A stretch of DNA of 64,000 nt from Nonomuraea angiospora (GTDB taxonomy: Bacteria; Actinomycetota; Actinomycetes; Streptosporangiales; Streptosporangiaceae): positions 5,208,001-5,272,000 of the forward strand of contig NZ_JADBEK010000001.1 of the NCBI RefSeq assembly GCF_014873145.1, in the 5' to 3' direction. Made by a program: the position numbers and the translations under genes. The notes under the pieces were generated by a model. The model did not search any database. It saw only the letters and a program-made list of their open reading frames with translations, and was not told the origin of the DNA. This document shows, one piece after another, positions 1-8,355 of this stretch (position 1 is the stretch's first letter; each line of letters opens with the position of its first letter).

Positions 1-1140
1 ATCTACGCGGCGCTCGGCGACGACCCGGCCAGGGCCGGGCGCTTCCGCGAGCGGGCTGCGGCCTTCGCCCACGACTTCCAGCACTGGTTCACCAGCGAGG
101 GGGTCGCGGTCCCGTTCGGCAGGAGCCTGACCTACCGCTTCGCGCAGTCGGCGTTCTGGGGGGCGCTGGCCTTCGCCGGGGTCGAGGCGCTGCCGTGGGA
201 GGTGACCAAGGGCCACCTGCTGCGCAACCTGCGCTGGTGGGCCGACCGGCCCATTCGCGACACCGCCGGGCTGCTCACCATCGGCTACGGCTACCCCCAG
301 CCGCACCTGGCCGAGCAGTACAACGCGCCCGGCTCTCCCTACTGGGCCATGAAGGCGTTCCTGCCGCTCGCCCTGCCCGCCGAGCACCCGTTCTGGGCCG
401 CCAAGGAGGCCGACGCGCCGCCGCTGCCCGACGTCAGCACCCAGCCGGAGGCGGGCGTGGCGCTGCTGCGCTGCGAGGAGGGGCGGCACGTGGTGCTGCT
501 GAGCGCGGGGCAGCACGCCCCGTGGATGCGGCACGGGGCGGCCAAGTACGCCAAGTTCGCCTACTCCACGCGGTTCGGCTTCAGCGTGCCCGCCGGGACG
601 CTGGGGCTCGAACAGGGCGCCTTCGACAGCACGCTGGCGCTCAGCGAGGACGGCGAGCACTGGCGGCCGTGCGAGCTGCCGGACCACGTCTCCGCCGCCG
701 ACGGCGTGCTGCACTCGCGCTGGACGCCCTGGGACGACGTGGAGATCGAGACCTGGCTGGTGGCGCTGCCGCCGTGGCACGTGCGGGTGCACCGGATCAG
801 GACCGGGCGGGCGCTGCGCACGGCCGAGGGCGCCTTCGCGGTCGACCGGGACCGGCCGCCGGCCCGGGTCGACGCCGGCCCCGGGCGGGCCCGGCTCGAC
901 TCGCCGAACGGCCTGTGCGTGATCGAGGACCTGACGGGCTTGCGGGAAGGAGCCCTCGTCACGCCCCTGCCCGGCACCAACGTGTTCGTCCCGCGCACCA
1001 CGATCCCCACGCTGACGGGCGAGCTGCCGCCCGGCGAGCACCTGCTGGCCTGCGCGGTCCTCGGACTGGAGGCGGCGGAGGGCAGCGCGTGGCCGGCGCC
1101 TCCCGCGTGGGACGTCGTCGAGCCGCTGCTCGGTCCCTGA
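1..1140 (+). CDS. DUF2264 domain-containing protein, C-terminal part (5' end outside window)
   Basis: The reading frame is open from the first base and ends with TGA at 1138-1140, so the start lies outside the window. The visible 379 residues carry the conserved aromatic-rich blocks I associate with DUF2264 proteins: a segment near the left edge with FAQSAFWGALAF, then a run with TIGYGYPQPHLAEQYNAPGSPYW around residues 97-119, and a beta-rich C-terminal half. The family is thought to have an alpha/alpha-barrel glycosidase-like core followed by a beta domain, but the reaction is not established. A sugar-related role would match the GH43-like enzyme 6 kb away, although nothing links them directly. 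The assignment is by recognition of the conserved block only. Confidence 0.8.
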   Translation: MYAALGDDPARAGRFRERAAAFAHDFQHWFTSEGVAVPFGRSLTYRFAQSAFWGALAFAGVEALPWEVTKGHLLRNLRWWADRPIRDTAGLLTIGYGYPQPHLAEQYNAPGSPYWAMKAFLPLALPAEHPFWAAKEADAPPLPDVSTQPEAGVALLRCEEGRHVVLLSAGQHAPWMRHGAAKYAKFAYSTRFGFSVPAGTLGLEQGAFDSTLALSEDGEHWRPCELPDHVSAADGVLHSRWTPWDDVEIETWLVALPPWHVRVHRIRTGRALRTAEGAFAVDRDRPPARVDAGPGRARLDSPNGLCVIEDLTGLREGALVTPLPGTNVFVPRTTIPTLTGELPPGEHLLACAVLGLEAAEGSAWPAPPAWDVVEPLLGP

Positions 1141-1162
1141 GCGCCGGCCGCGGAGGTCGGGC

Positions 1163-1318
1163 TCACACGGCGATGGGCAGGTCCGCGCGCTGGTGCAGGG
1201 ATTCGGCGGCGTTGATGAGCATGCTCGTCGCGTGACCGAGCAGGGGGTTGGGGTCGGTGGCGCGGCACACGGTGAAGACCCTGCGGACCTGGGAGGGGTC
1301 GCCGAGCCCGTTCCATGC
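1163..1318 (-). pseudogene. Unassigned gene remnant (C-terminal tail)
   Basis: About 50 residues ending in TGA at 1163 read like genuine protein (DPSQVRRVFTVCRATDPN, then HATSMLINAAESLHQR) but no plausible start or upstream continuation exists. The frame upstream loses protein character near 1318, just before the end of the next gene. I cannot name the family. It sits in the 236-base gap between convergent genes and is best read as the tail of a deleted gene. Confidence 0.25.
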
Positions 1319-1376
1319 GCATCTTTGACGCGACGCGCGGTCCGTGCCGTCGAGCCGGTGCCGGAGACCGCACCGG

Positions 1377-1985
1377 CTACTGGTCGCCCTGGGACAGGTG
1401 GGCCTTGGCGTCGTCGTAGGAGGCGTCACCGCTCCCCCCGGCGGGCCGGTAGACCAGGTAGAGCACACCCGTCGTGAACGTCTCGGACTTGATCAGCTCC
1501 AGCGGGATGGAGCTCTCCCCTTCGTCGAACAGGCGCTCGCCCTTGCGGACGGCGATCGGGTGCACCAGCAGGTGCAGCTCGTCCAGCAGCCCGGCGGCCA
1601 GCAGCTGGCGGACCACCGACACCGAGCCGCTCATGGCGATGCGGCCGCCCTGCTCGTTCTTCAACGCGGTCACGGCCTCGACCAGGTCGCCCTGGAGCAG
1701 CTCGGAGTTGCGCCAGGTGAACTCCAGGGGCTGGCGCGACACGACGATCTTCCGCGCGTCACCTAGCGTCTTCGCGAAGCCCGCGTCCTCGCCGCCCTCG
1801 GCCTCCCGCTCCGGCCACGCTCCGGCGAAGCTGTCATAGGTCTTGCGCCCCAGGAGCAACGTGTCGGCCATCTGCGCCGTCACGGCGGCGCCCATCTCGT
1901 CGTTGAAGTACGGGAAATGCCACTGCGCGGGCTCGTCGATGACCCCGTCGAGCGAGATGAACAGGCTTGCAGCGATCGTCCTCAT
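1377..1985 (-). CDS. Dihydrofolate reductase family protein (RibD C-terminal-like)
   Basis: A 202-residue protein of the DHFR/RibD-C fold, which binds NAD(P)H and reduces an unknown substrate. It opens with the strand-loop RTIAASLFISLDGVIDEP, has the typical LLGRKTYDSF motif near residues 44-53, a middle region with DARKIVVS, and the C-terminal GSVSVVRQLLAAGLLDEL block near 119-136. Length fits the family. The start is ATG at 1985, preceded by a good GGAGGAG ribosome binding site. It is monocistronic and head-to-head with the serpin gene (117 bases apart). Members of this group are common in actinomycetes and mostly uncharacterised, so no metabolic role is claimed. A second, more divergent member lies at 58617-59180. 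Confidence 0.88.
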   Translation of the reverse strand: MRTIAASLFISLDGVIDEPAQWHFPYFNDEMGAAVTAQMADTLLLGRKTYDSFAGAWPEREAEGGEDAGFAKTLGDARKIVVSRQPLEFTWRNSELLQGDLVEAVTALKNEQGGRIAMSGSVSVVRQLLAAGLLDELHLLVHPIAVRKGERLFDEGESSIPLELIKSETFTTGVLYLVYRPAGGSGDASYDDAKAHLSQGDQ

Positions 1986-2102
1986 GATGCTCCTCCAAGA
2001 AAGGGGCGGAGCCGTCCGGCTCAGCCGCTCTGATGTTCTGTAGCCTCGCGGAACGACCTTACGGATCTCTTAAGGTCTCCCTTCGGAACAGGACTTTTGC
2101 CT

Positions 2103-3179
2103 ATGAACTGGCAGCACGACTCGGTGACCGCGGCGAATGCATTGACCGCCCGGTGGGTGAAGACCTGTTCGGGGGGATCGGTCGTGATGGCCGGCGCGGC
2201 GGCATGGCCCCTGCTGGCCCACCTGGCATCGGCAGCCGAGGGACGGGGTCGCGGGGAGCTGCAGGAGGCCGTCGGGTTGGACGCCGCCACCGCGTCCCAG
2301 GCGGCCCGATCCGTACTGTCGATCATGGACGGATCCACGGCGATCCGATCGGCACTGGGCCTGTGGACCCGGCCGGACCTGCCGCTGCATCCGGCCTGGC
2401 TCGCCACGCTTCCCGCAGGCGTACACGGCGAGCTGACCTCGGATCCCGCCGCGGACCAGCTCCGGCTCGACGCCTGGGCCAAGGAGCAGACCGGCGGGCT
2501 CATCGCCGACATGCCCCTCCAGCTGACCGACCACGTGCTCCTCGTCCTGGCCATGGCGCTGACCGTTCGCACCACCTGGCTACGCCCGTTCACTGACGGC
2601 ATCGACCTGTTCGAGACCGGCCCGTGGGCCGGACGTGAGATCCACGTCCTACGCCGCAGCACCCACGTACTCGACCGCGCCGGAGTCGCCGACACCCCCA
2701 CCGGCCCGCTCTCCTTGCTCCGCGTCATGGGCACGGATGGAATCGACGTCCACCTCGTTCTCGGTGACGACTCGATGAAACCCGGCCAGGTCCTCACGGC
2801 CGCCATGGACGTACTGGCCGGACTCCATCCCACCACCCCGGCCGGCCTCCTGCGCGCGGGCAGCCCGGGCCCCGGAATGACCGTCCGTCACGGCCGCGAC
2901 CACGCCCCCGACGACGTACTGAACGTCACGGTCCCGCGCTTCACCCTCGCCTCCACGCACGACCTCCTGGACCTGCCCGAGGTCTTCGGCCTGGCAACGG
3001 TGACCGACCCGAGCCGCGGGCACTTCCCCGGCATCAGCACCCAGCCCCTCGCCGTCAGCCAGGCCCGGCAGAACGCCGTCGCCACCTTCCAGGCCACCGG
3101 CTTCGAGGCCGCCGCGACAACCGCACTCGGCGCCGTCGGCGTCGGAATCCCCCCGAACACGAACACCAGGCCGGCATAG
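2103..3179 (+). CDS. Serpin-family protein, truncated before the reactive-centre loop
   Basis: The 358-residue product follows the serpin fold from helix A (ANALTARWV) through helix F (LDAWAKEQTGGLI), strand s3A (LVLAMALTVRTTW) and the s2B-like VPRFTLASTHDL. Near the C terminus it has the helix/strand s5A segment SQARQNAVATFQATGFEAAAT, whose EAAAT corresponds to the serpin hinge. Serpins inhibit proteases by letting the protease cut a reactive loop just after this hinge. Here the frame runs only about 15 residues further and stops at 3179, so the loop and strands s4B/s5B are missing. The sequence after about 3146 is instead the antisense of a membrane-protein fragment, which points to a deletion junction. 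Start chosen at ATG 2103; a TTG lies two codons upstream. It is probably non-functional as an inhibitor. Confidence 0.72.
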   Translation: MNWQHDSVTAANALTARWVKTCSGGSVVMAGAAAWPLLAHLASAAEGRGRGELQEAVGLDAATASQAARSVLSIMDGSTAIRSALGLWTRPDLPLHPAWLATLPAGVHGELTSDPAADQLRLDAWAKEQTGGLIADMPLQLTDHVLLVLAMALTVRTTWLRPFTDGIDLFETGPWAGREIHVLRRSTHVLDRAGVADTPTGPLSLLRVMGTDGIDVHLVLGDDSMKPGQVLTAAMDVLAGLHPTTPAGLLRAGSPGPGMTVRHGRDHAPDDVLNVTVPRFTLASTHDLLDLPEVFGLATVTDPSRGHFPGISTQPLAVSQARQNAVATFQATGFEAAATTALGAVGVGIPPNTNTRPA

Positions 3180-3289
3180 AGCACACCGGTGATCAGGGCC
3201 GGCCAGGACAAGGGGGCGAGCCAGATGCCCGTCGCCGCGGCGACCGCCACCACGGGCAGGAACCCGCCAAGCAGTTCGACGTTACGCAT
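3150..3289 (-). pseudogene. 5' fragment of a small membrane protein
   Basis: Reading from ATG at 3289 (or GTG at 3307) gives about 46 residues beginning MRNVELLGGFLPVVAV and continuing through two hydrophobic stretches (residues about 7-25 and 30-47). After the GG of the second stretch the frame runs antisense into the serpin gene and loses membrane character. This is the left half of an integral membrane gene whose remainder was lost at the same junction that truncated the serpin. The family is not identifiable from so little. Confidence 0.45.
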
Positions 3290-3392
3290 GCGGCGGGCCT
3301 TACGCACGCCCCGTTGACAGCCGAGTCCTCATCGGCGAGCTCGCGTTCGATCTCCTCGGCCCGCGCCCTCACCCGCTCCCGCCCTCGCCCGT

Positions 3393-3425
3393 GCCCTTGC
3401 CCTTGCCCTTGCCCTTGCCCTTGCC
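3393..3425. repeat. Hexanucleotide tandem repeat, five and a half units of GCCCTT
   Basis: The unit GCCCTT is repeated perfectly five times and followed by GCC. It lies in a stretch (3308-3578) with no gene I can support. In one antisense frame it reads Arg-Ala, in another Lys-Gly, as expected for a microsatellite and not as evidence for coding. Confidence 0.85.
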
Positions 3426-3578
3426 GCCGACGGTCGCGTCTCCGCGCATTGCCGCCCTCCCCGTTTGGCGTCTATTCGCGATGACGAGCGGCAATGGGGA
3501 GATAGTTCCCTGCCCTTTCCCAGACGCCGGTCGTGGGGCCCGGACACCGCTATGCCGCACCACGGGGGTAGGCAGCCG

Positions 3579-3863
3579 CTACCCGGATGCCACAACCTCA
3601 CCGGCCGTGACCTGGGGAGGGTTCGGGAACAGGGAAGAAAGGCGCTCCCGTACGAAGTCCGCAGCCTTCTTGGTCGATTCTTCGGCTCCAGCCTGATCTT
3701 CGAAGACGCTGGTGGAGAGCATCACCCCGTCCCCGGCGTCAACCCAGAAGTAGGCCACGAACCCAGGGATCGGGCGGATGAGCGGCACGAACTCTTCACT
3801 CACCAGACGTCCGGCCTCGGCGGGATCGGTCACCCCTTCGTACCGCCGTACCATTGCGTACAT
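3579..3863 (-). CDS. Small ABM-fold-like hypothetical protein
   Basis: From ATG at 3863, with AGGAGGAGG six bases upstream, the product is 94 residues beginning MYAMVRRYEGV. The pattern of an N-terminal strand, a helix with DPAEAGRLVSEEFVPLIRPIPGF, the strand VAYFWVDAGDGVMLSTSVFED and a long amphipathic helix is that of the dimeric alpha/beta barrel (antibiotic biosynthesis monooxygenase-like) superfamily. These small proteins include quinone or flavin-free oxygenases and many members with no known activity. An in-frame ATG eight codons earlier is possible but lacks the ribosome binding site. No operon partner is evident. Confidence 0.7.
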   Translation of the reverse strand: MYAMVRRYEGVTDPAEAGRLVSEEFVPLIRPIPGFVAYFWVDAGDGVMLSTSVFEDQAGAEESTKKAADFVRERLSSLFPNPPQVTAGEVVASG

Positions 3864-3974
3864 CGCCGACCTCCTCCTGGAGCCCAAGATCGCCCCTTAG
3901 AGGGAGGAACTACCCCCGCCATGGACCCTGTGAAGCCAAGGGCCGGCAATGAATAACACACTCAGGATCACTCG

Positions 3975-4382
3975 ATGCAGACCCACCACGTCGACCACGA
4001 ACTCGTCCAGGCCGCGGCGCACGTCGCGCGCACCCGATGCCGGGGCGACAACCACACCATGGCGGCCGCGGCCCGTGCCCGTGACGGCCGGATCATCACC
4101 GCGGTGAACGCCTACCACTTCACCGGAGGGCCCTGCGCCGAGCTGGTCCTCATCGGCGCGGCGGCCGCCCAGGGCGCCTACGAGCTGGAGACCGTCGTCG
4201 CCGTGGGCGACCGCGACCGGGGCGTCGTCCCCCCATGCGGCCGCTGCCGTCAGGTCCTTCTCGACTACTTCCCCGCTCTCAAGGTCATCGTCGGCAACGA
4301 CGACCGCATCCGGACGGTCCCCATCACCGAGTTGCTGCCCGAAACCTACGTCTGGGCCGATCACCAGCTCGACGCCGAGTAA
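3975..4382 (+). CDS. Cytidine deaminase-like zinc enzyme
   Basis: The 135-residue protein has the cytidine deaminase signature: PCAELVLIGAA around residues 53-63 (first zinc cysteine-free CAE proton shuttle) and PPCGRCRQVL around 86-95 (zinc-binding cysteines), preceded by HTMAAAARARDG. Length and layout match the small homotetrameric cytidine/blasticidin deaminases. Whether the substrate is cytidine or another aminated base or drug cannot be told from sequence; a lone copy outside a nucleotide operon leaves a detoxification role open. ATG 3975 has only a weak ribosome binding site. The gene downstream is a broken regulator. Confidence 0.8.
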   Translation: MQTHHVDHELVQAAAHVARTRCRGDNHTMAAAARARDGRIITAVNAYHFTGGPCAELVLIGAAAAQGAYELETVVAVGDRDRGVVPPCGRCRQVLLDYFPALKVIVGNDDRIRTVPITELLPETYVWADHQLDAE

Positions 4383-4449
4383 ACCGCGCCTCATACGGGT
4401 GTCAGCGGCGGGCACGAAGTCGTCGTGGCCGAGCACGCGGAGCAGGCTC

Positions 4450-4700
4450 AGATGGTCGGAGTCGTCGGCGCCGGATCATCCGGCGCATGAGTGGTTCCGC
4501 GACAGGTACGAGCGGACGATCGGACTGCTCGCGGTCGCCGTCCGCCGGGACCAGGACGAGGGTCGTATCTCCAACGCCAGGGTTCCCAAGGGCATCGCCG
4601 AGTCCCTTGTGGCCCTGTGGGACGGGCTGCAGCTCCAGTGGCTCATCGACCCGCGACACCACCTCGTCGCGCTGACGAGAATCCGGATGCTCGCGGTGTC
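4450..4700 (+). pseudogene. TetR-family regulator remnant (C-terminal domain only)
   Basis: About 80 residues containing HPAHEWFRDRYERT, RRDQDEGRIS and AESLVALWDGLQLQWLIDP match the C-terminal ligand-binding half of a TetR-family regulator (the WDGLQLQWL helix is typical). No DNA-binding domain precedes it: upstream of about 4450 the frame is unlike TetR. The next base run is the end of the opposite MmyB gene. Immediately upstream, antisense at about 4394-4450, a short stretch (VLGHDDFVPAADTRMRRG) resembles the loop of an HhH-GPD DNA glycosylase, so two deleted genes may meet here. Confidence 0.5.
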
Positions 4701-5535
4701 AGGAGATGGACCGGAGCCGGCCGTGGGACCGGTGCCGGAGTTCGTCGACGGCCTCGGCCGTCTGGTCGTCGGCCGGGAGGAAGACGACGAGTTGCTGGGC
4801 CTCCGCGGGCAGTTCGAGCGTTTCGCGAAGCAGTCGAAGCTGGTGCCCGGCCGGATGGTTGAGCCGGAGAACGCCACGTCGCGGCACCACATGACGCTTC
4901 AGGCGGTGGGTGAAGTCGGGCCCGGCGATGGGCGCGAGCTCCGCGGTGAGCCACTCGAGGTTCTCGAGGGACGGCGCCTGCCACAGGTCGAAGGCCTGCT
5001 CGTCCGCGATGTCGTCCCAGTCGGCGAAGAACGTCCGGGCGCGGGGGTCGGTGAACAGGTAGCGGTTGAGGTTCGGATGGGCGGCGTCGAGCAGTCCGGT
5101 GCCGCTGGTGACCAGCTCGTAGCCGCCGGTGTGGGCGAGGAGGTCGCCCAGCCGGTTGGTCACGATGGCGACGCCGGGTTCGAGGAGGTGGAGTGTCCGC
5201 AAGACGGACGGTCGCACCTGCCGGGAGGGTGGCACAGGACGGATGTGGACGGAGCATTCGTCTCCGGTGATCTTCGCGAGGTAGCGCAGGTGGTTGCGCT
5301 CCGGAGGGCTGAGGCGCAGCGCGTCGGCGAGGGCGTTGATGACCGACGGCGACGGATTGCGGTCACGGCCCTGCTCGATGCGGGTCAGGTATTCGACGCT
5401 GATGCCGGCCCATGCGGCGAGGTCCAGCCGGCGCAGACCCGGTGACCGGCGGCGACCGCGGTCCGGCAGTCCACGGGATTCCGGCTGGATGCTGTCGCGC
5501 TTGGCTCGGATGAAATCCCCCAGTGGCGTCCCCAC
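4699..5535 (-). CDS. XRE-family regulator with MmyB-like ligand domain
   Basis: A 278-residue regulator. Residues about 10-80 form an XRE helix-turn-helix (LDLAAWAGISVEYLTRIEQGR, then SVINALADALRLSP). The rest is the PAS-like MmyB domain, with the conserved NRYLFTDPRARTFFADWDDIA and the C-terminal LRLNHPAGHQLRLL and QQLVVFLPADD blocks. MmyB-type regulators often bind fatty-acid-like ligands and control a divergent oxidoreductase or transporter gene. Here the divergent neighbour, 112 bases away, is a CynX-type MFS transporter, the likely target. A 15-base palindrome lies 12 bases upstream of this start and may be its operator. Confidence 0.9.
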   Translation of the reverse strand: MGTPLGDFIRAKRDSIQPESRGLPDRGRRRSPGLRRLDLAAWAGISVEYLTRIEQGRDRNPSPSVINALADALRLSPPERNHLRYLAKITGDECSVHIRPVPPSRQVRPSVLRTLHLLEPGVAIVTNRLGDLLAHTGGYELVTSGTGLLDAAHPNLNRYLFTDPRARTFFADWDDIADEQAFDLWQAPSLENLEWLTAELAPIAGPDFTHRLKRHVVPRRGVLRLNHPAGHQLRLLRETLELPAEAQQLVVFLPADDQTAEAVDELRHRSHGRLRSIS

Positions 5536-5546
5536 GTCGACACGCT

Positions 5547-5561
5547 ACCGGGCCGCCCGGT
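5547..5561. promoter_or_regulatory. Palindrome in divergent promoter, possible MmyB operator
   Basis: ACCGGGC and GCCCGGT flank a single C, giving a perfect 7-base inverted repeat just upstream of the regulator start in the region shared with the MFS gene. GC-rich palindromes arise easily here, so the assignment is tentative. Confidence 0.35.
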
Positions 5562-5647
5562 GATCGCACAGTGCGGAGCGTGGCCCTACGGGGGCTAGCC
5601 TGAGCCCGGCCTGGCTGTCGGCCACGGCACGGCTCGATCGTGGGTGC

Positions 5648-6844
5648 ATGGAGAGTACGTCGACGCGGCGTTCCGGTCAGGCGTTGCTGGTGTGGGGGCT
5701 GCTCGTGGTGGCGGCGAACCTGCGGGCGAGCTTGACCGGCGTCGGACCGCTGCTGGATCAGGTGCAGGCCGATCTGGGCCTGGCCCCGGCCGTGGCAGGC
5801 CTGCTGAACACGCTGCCGTTGCTGACGTTCGTGGTGCTGTCCCCGCTGGTGCCCCGGCTGGCCGCGCGGTGGGGAGCCGAGCAGTTGCTCGGTGCCGCGC
5901 TCGTGGTGCTGACGTTGGGGATCGCGCTCCGATGGGTGCCGGCGGCGGGCGGTCTGTTCGGGGGGACCGTGCTGATCGGAGCGGGCATCGCCGTGGGCAA
6001 TGTGCTGCTGCCAAGCCTCATAAAGCGCGATTTCCCCACCAAGGTGGGTCTGCTGACCAGCGCCTATGCCACCGTGATGGGCGGTGTCGCCGCGGTGGCG
6101 TCCGGGGTGGCGGTGCCGATCAGCGAGGTCGCCCCCGGCGGCTGGTACACCGCGTTGGGCTGCTGGGTGTTGTTCGCGCTGGCGGCCGTCCTGCTGTGGC
6201 TTCCCCAGCTGCGGGCTCCGCGGCGTGCCGCGCAGGCGATTCGCGGACACCGGTTGCCGTGGGGTTCCGGGCTGGCGTGGGCGGTCACGGCGTTCATGGG
6301 ACTGCAGTCGCTGGGCTTCTACGTCATCGTGACGTGGTTGCCCCAGGTTTTCCAGGACAACGGCATGAGCGCGGCCACCGCGGGCTGGCTGCTGTTCCTG
6401 TTCCAGGCGGTCGCGGTGCTGACCAGCCTGGCGGTGCCCGGCGCGATGCGGTGGGCACGTGACCAGCGCGCGCTGGCGACGATCTGCTCGGCGGTCATGC
6501 TCCTCGGCTACCTCGGACTCTTCGCGGCGCCGGGACTGGCGTTGCTGTGGAGTGTCGTCCTCGGGTTGGGCGGCGGCGCCTGCCTCGTGCTCGCGCTGGC
6601 CTTCATCAGCCTGCGCGCCCAGGACGCGAGCGTGGCGGGCGCGTTGTCGGCAATGGCGCAGTCGATCGGTTACCTGCTGGCCGCCGCCGGGCCGGTGGTT
6701 TTCGGGCTGCTGCACACGGTGAGCTCCGGCTGGCGAGCACCGATCATGTTGATGTGCGTGGCCGCGGCCGGCCAGACGATCGTCGCGCTGGTGGCCGGCG
6801 GGGGCACGGTACGCTCAGCCGCCGTCGATCCGGCAAGCCCGTAA
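5648..6844 (+). CDS. MFS transporter, CynX/NimT-like
   Basis: A 398-residue protein with about twelve hydrophobic segments in two sets of six. The first helix with NLRASLTGVGPLLDQVQ is the hallmark of the CynX/NimT (cyanate, 2-nitroimidazole) branch of the major facilitator superfamily; further landmarks are GNVLLPSLIKRDFP near residue 118 and the second-half motif GFYVIVTWLPQVFQDNG. These carriers export or import small anions or drugs by proton coupling; the substrate is not predictable. It starts at ATG 5648 without a clear ribosome binding site, which suggests a short or absent leader. Control by the divergent MmyB regulator is likely. Confidence 0.9.
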   Translation: MESTSTRRSGQALLVWGLLVVAANLRASLTGVGPLLDQVQADLGLAPAVAGLLNTLPLLTFVVLSPLVPRLAARWGAEQLLGAALVVLTLGIALRWVPAAGGLFGGTVLIGAGIAVGNVLLPSLIKRDFPTKVGLLTSAYATVMGGVAAVASGVAVPISEVAPGGWYTALGCWVLFALAAVLLWLPQLRAPRRAAQAIRGHRLPWGSGLAWAVTAFMGLQSLGFYVIVTWLPQVFQDNGMSAATAGWLLFLFQAVAVLTSLAVPGAMRWARDQRALATICSAVMLLGYLGLFAAPGLALLWSVVLGLGGGACLVLALAFISLRAQDASVAGALSAMAQSIGYLLAAAGPVVFGLLHTVSSGWRAPIMLMCVAAAGQTIVALVAGGGTVRSAAVDPASP

Positions 6845-6928
6845 AGCTGTTTTGTCCACAACGACGTCACCTGCGTTTTTCTCCCTGTGACTTCACCTGC
6901 GCGATCACGGGCTATTTTTTCCGGGTTA

Positions 6929-6957
6929 TTGACGAAATATCAACGACTCGGCACACT
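6929..6957 (+). promoter_or_regulatory. Sigma-70-type promoter for the GH43-like gene
   Basis: TTGACG (6929-6934) and CACACT (6952-6957) are separated by 17 bases in an unusually AT-rich stretch, 46 bases upstream of the glycosidase start. Two copies of TCACCTGCG lie further up (near 6864 and 6894). Spacing and hexamers fit a housekeeping-type promoter; position of transcription start is inferred. Confidence 0.5.
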
Positions 6958-7002
6958 CTCCGCAAGCTGCGCACCGGAAGGGCGCTGACGTGGAGGACGT
7001 GA

Positions 7003-8346
7003 GTGATGACTGATGCCGACAACAGGTTGAACGTCGACCGGCGGTCCCTGCTGGCGGGCGCCGCCGGCCTTCTGGGGGCGGCGGCGCTGCCCGCGACCGC
7101 CGCGCGGGCGACGCCGATGACCGCCGCCTTGAAGCGATACCCCTCGAACTGGCCCGACCTCGAGCCCTACGGCCTCGCCGACACCCGGCTCGACCTGTGG
7201 CCGCGCGAGGACAACTCCTACATCCTCCCGCTGGAGCTCCGCCCCCGTGACAAGGAGCTCGGCCGGGTCTGGATGCGGGACACCTACGTCAACTGCTTCG
7301 TCGTGAACGGCCGTCCGGTCTACGTCGCCACCGGCACCACCCGCGTGCCCGGGCTGGAAGCGGCCGCGCCGTGGAACGACGGCATCTTCGTGTGGGTGTC
7401 CCCGTCCCTGCGCGGGCCGTGGACGCTGGTCGACACCACCGGCATCCGCCCCGGCGCCGAGAAGGGCAAGGTCTGGTCGCCCGAGTTCGCCGACGAGAAC
7501 CGGCCCGGACGCATGGTGGTCGCGCCGTGGCAGGAGTACTGGCACGACGACCAGTTCGGCAAGCGGGGCAATGCCTGGGCCCCGGAGGTGCACTTCTTTC
7601 GCGGCAAGTGGTACATCGTCGCCTGCACGGGCGACCACTCGCGGAAGGTCGGCTCGTTCATGCTCGTGAGCGAGGGCGGGCTCGAAGGCCCGTACCGGCT
7701 GGTCCAGGGCAACCACGACAAGCCCTTCGGCGACCCCGTCGTCGGCGGGCCTGGCATCGTCCTGCCCGGCGCCTACCACCACATCGACGGCAGCCTCTAC
7801 ACCGAGGGGGATGACGCCTGGCTGGTGCTGCACAACCACCTGTACGCGAAGTTCCGGGACGACATGGAGGACATCGTCCCGACCACCGGCCTCCCTGCCT
7901 TCCAGCAGGTGCCCTACACGCCCGAGCCGTATCTCGAAGGCGCGTACGTCTTCAAGTACGGCGGCAAGTACTACCTGCTCCAGGCCGCCTGGAACCGATC
8001 CTCGGCCAACGCCGACGGCAGCACCCGGTACGCCTACGACCCGGCCGGCGCCGGTCGCGAGCAGTACCAGTACGACGCGGTCGTCGCCGTCTCGGACAGG
8101 TTCGAGGGACCGTACTCGAAGCGGTGGACCGCGGGTGTCGGCGCCGGCCACAACAACTTCTTCGTGGACCGCAGCGGGAAGCTGTGGGCGACGTTCTTCC
8201 GCAACCCCAGGTTCGGCTACTGGTCCGACCCGTCGCGCGTCGGCGACACGGCGGTGGCCGGGATCGTGCGGGTGGAATGGACGGGGCCGAACGGCAACCG
8301 CCTGTACGTCCAGCGCCGCAACCACGGGCACACGGTCGGCGACTGA
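7003..8346 (+). CDS. Tat-exported family 43-like glycoside hydrolase
   Basis: The 447-residue product has a twin-arginine signal (DRRSLLAGAAGLLGAAALPATAARA, residues about 10-34), so it is exported folded. The mature part has the five-bladed beta-propeller features of GH43-like arabinofuranosidase/xylosidase enzymes: WAPEVHFFRGKWYIVAC around 193-209, GAYHHIDGSLYTEGDDAWLVLHN around 258-280 and EGAYVFKYGGKYYLLQAAWN around 313-332. The Glu in APEV and the Asp in HHIDGS are candidate catalytic residues. Start may be GTG 7003 or ATG 7006, both well spaced from GGAGG at 6992. It probably acts on plant arabinan or xylan outside the cell. It is transcribed alone. Confidence 0.85.
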   Translation: MMTDADNRLNVDRRSLLAGAAGLLGAAALPATAARATPMTAALKRYPSNWPDLEPYGLADTRLDLWPREDNSYILPLELRPRDKELGRVWMRDTYVNCFVVNGRPVYVATGTTRVPGLEAAAPWNDGIFVWVSPSLRGPWTLVDTTGIRPGAEKGKVWSPEFADENRPGRMVVAPWQEYWHDDQFGKRGNAWAPEVHFFRGKWYIVACTGDHSRKVGSFMLVSEGGLEGPYRLVQGNHDKPFGDPVVGGPGIVLPGAYHHIDGSLYTEGDDAWLVLHNHLYAKFRDDMEDIVPTTGLPAFQQVPYTPEPYLEGAYVFKYGGKYYLLQAAWNRSSANADGSTRYAYDPAGAGREQYQYDAVVAVSDRFEGPYSKRWTAGVGAGHNNFFVDRSGKLWATFFRNPRFGYWSDPSRVGDTAVAGIVRVEWTGPNGNRLYVQRRNHGHTVGD

Positions 8347-8355
8347 CCGCGTGTC

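Noticed and set aside
3393..3425. Tandem repeat as a possible CRISPR array
   Set aside because: Units are six bases without spacers.
4394..4450. HhH-GPD DNA-glycosylase-like peptide on the minus strand
   Set aside because: Only about 19 residues are suggestive, too few for a separate feature; mentioned within the TetR remnant entry.
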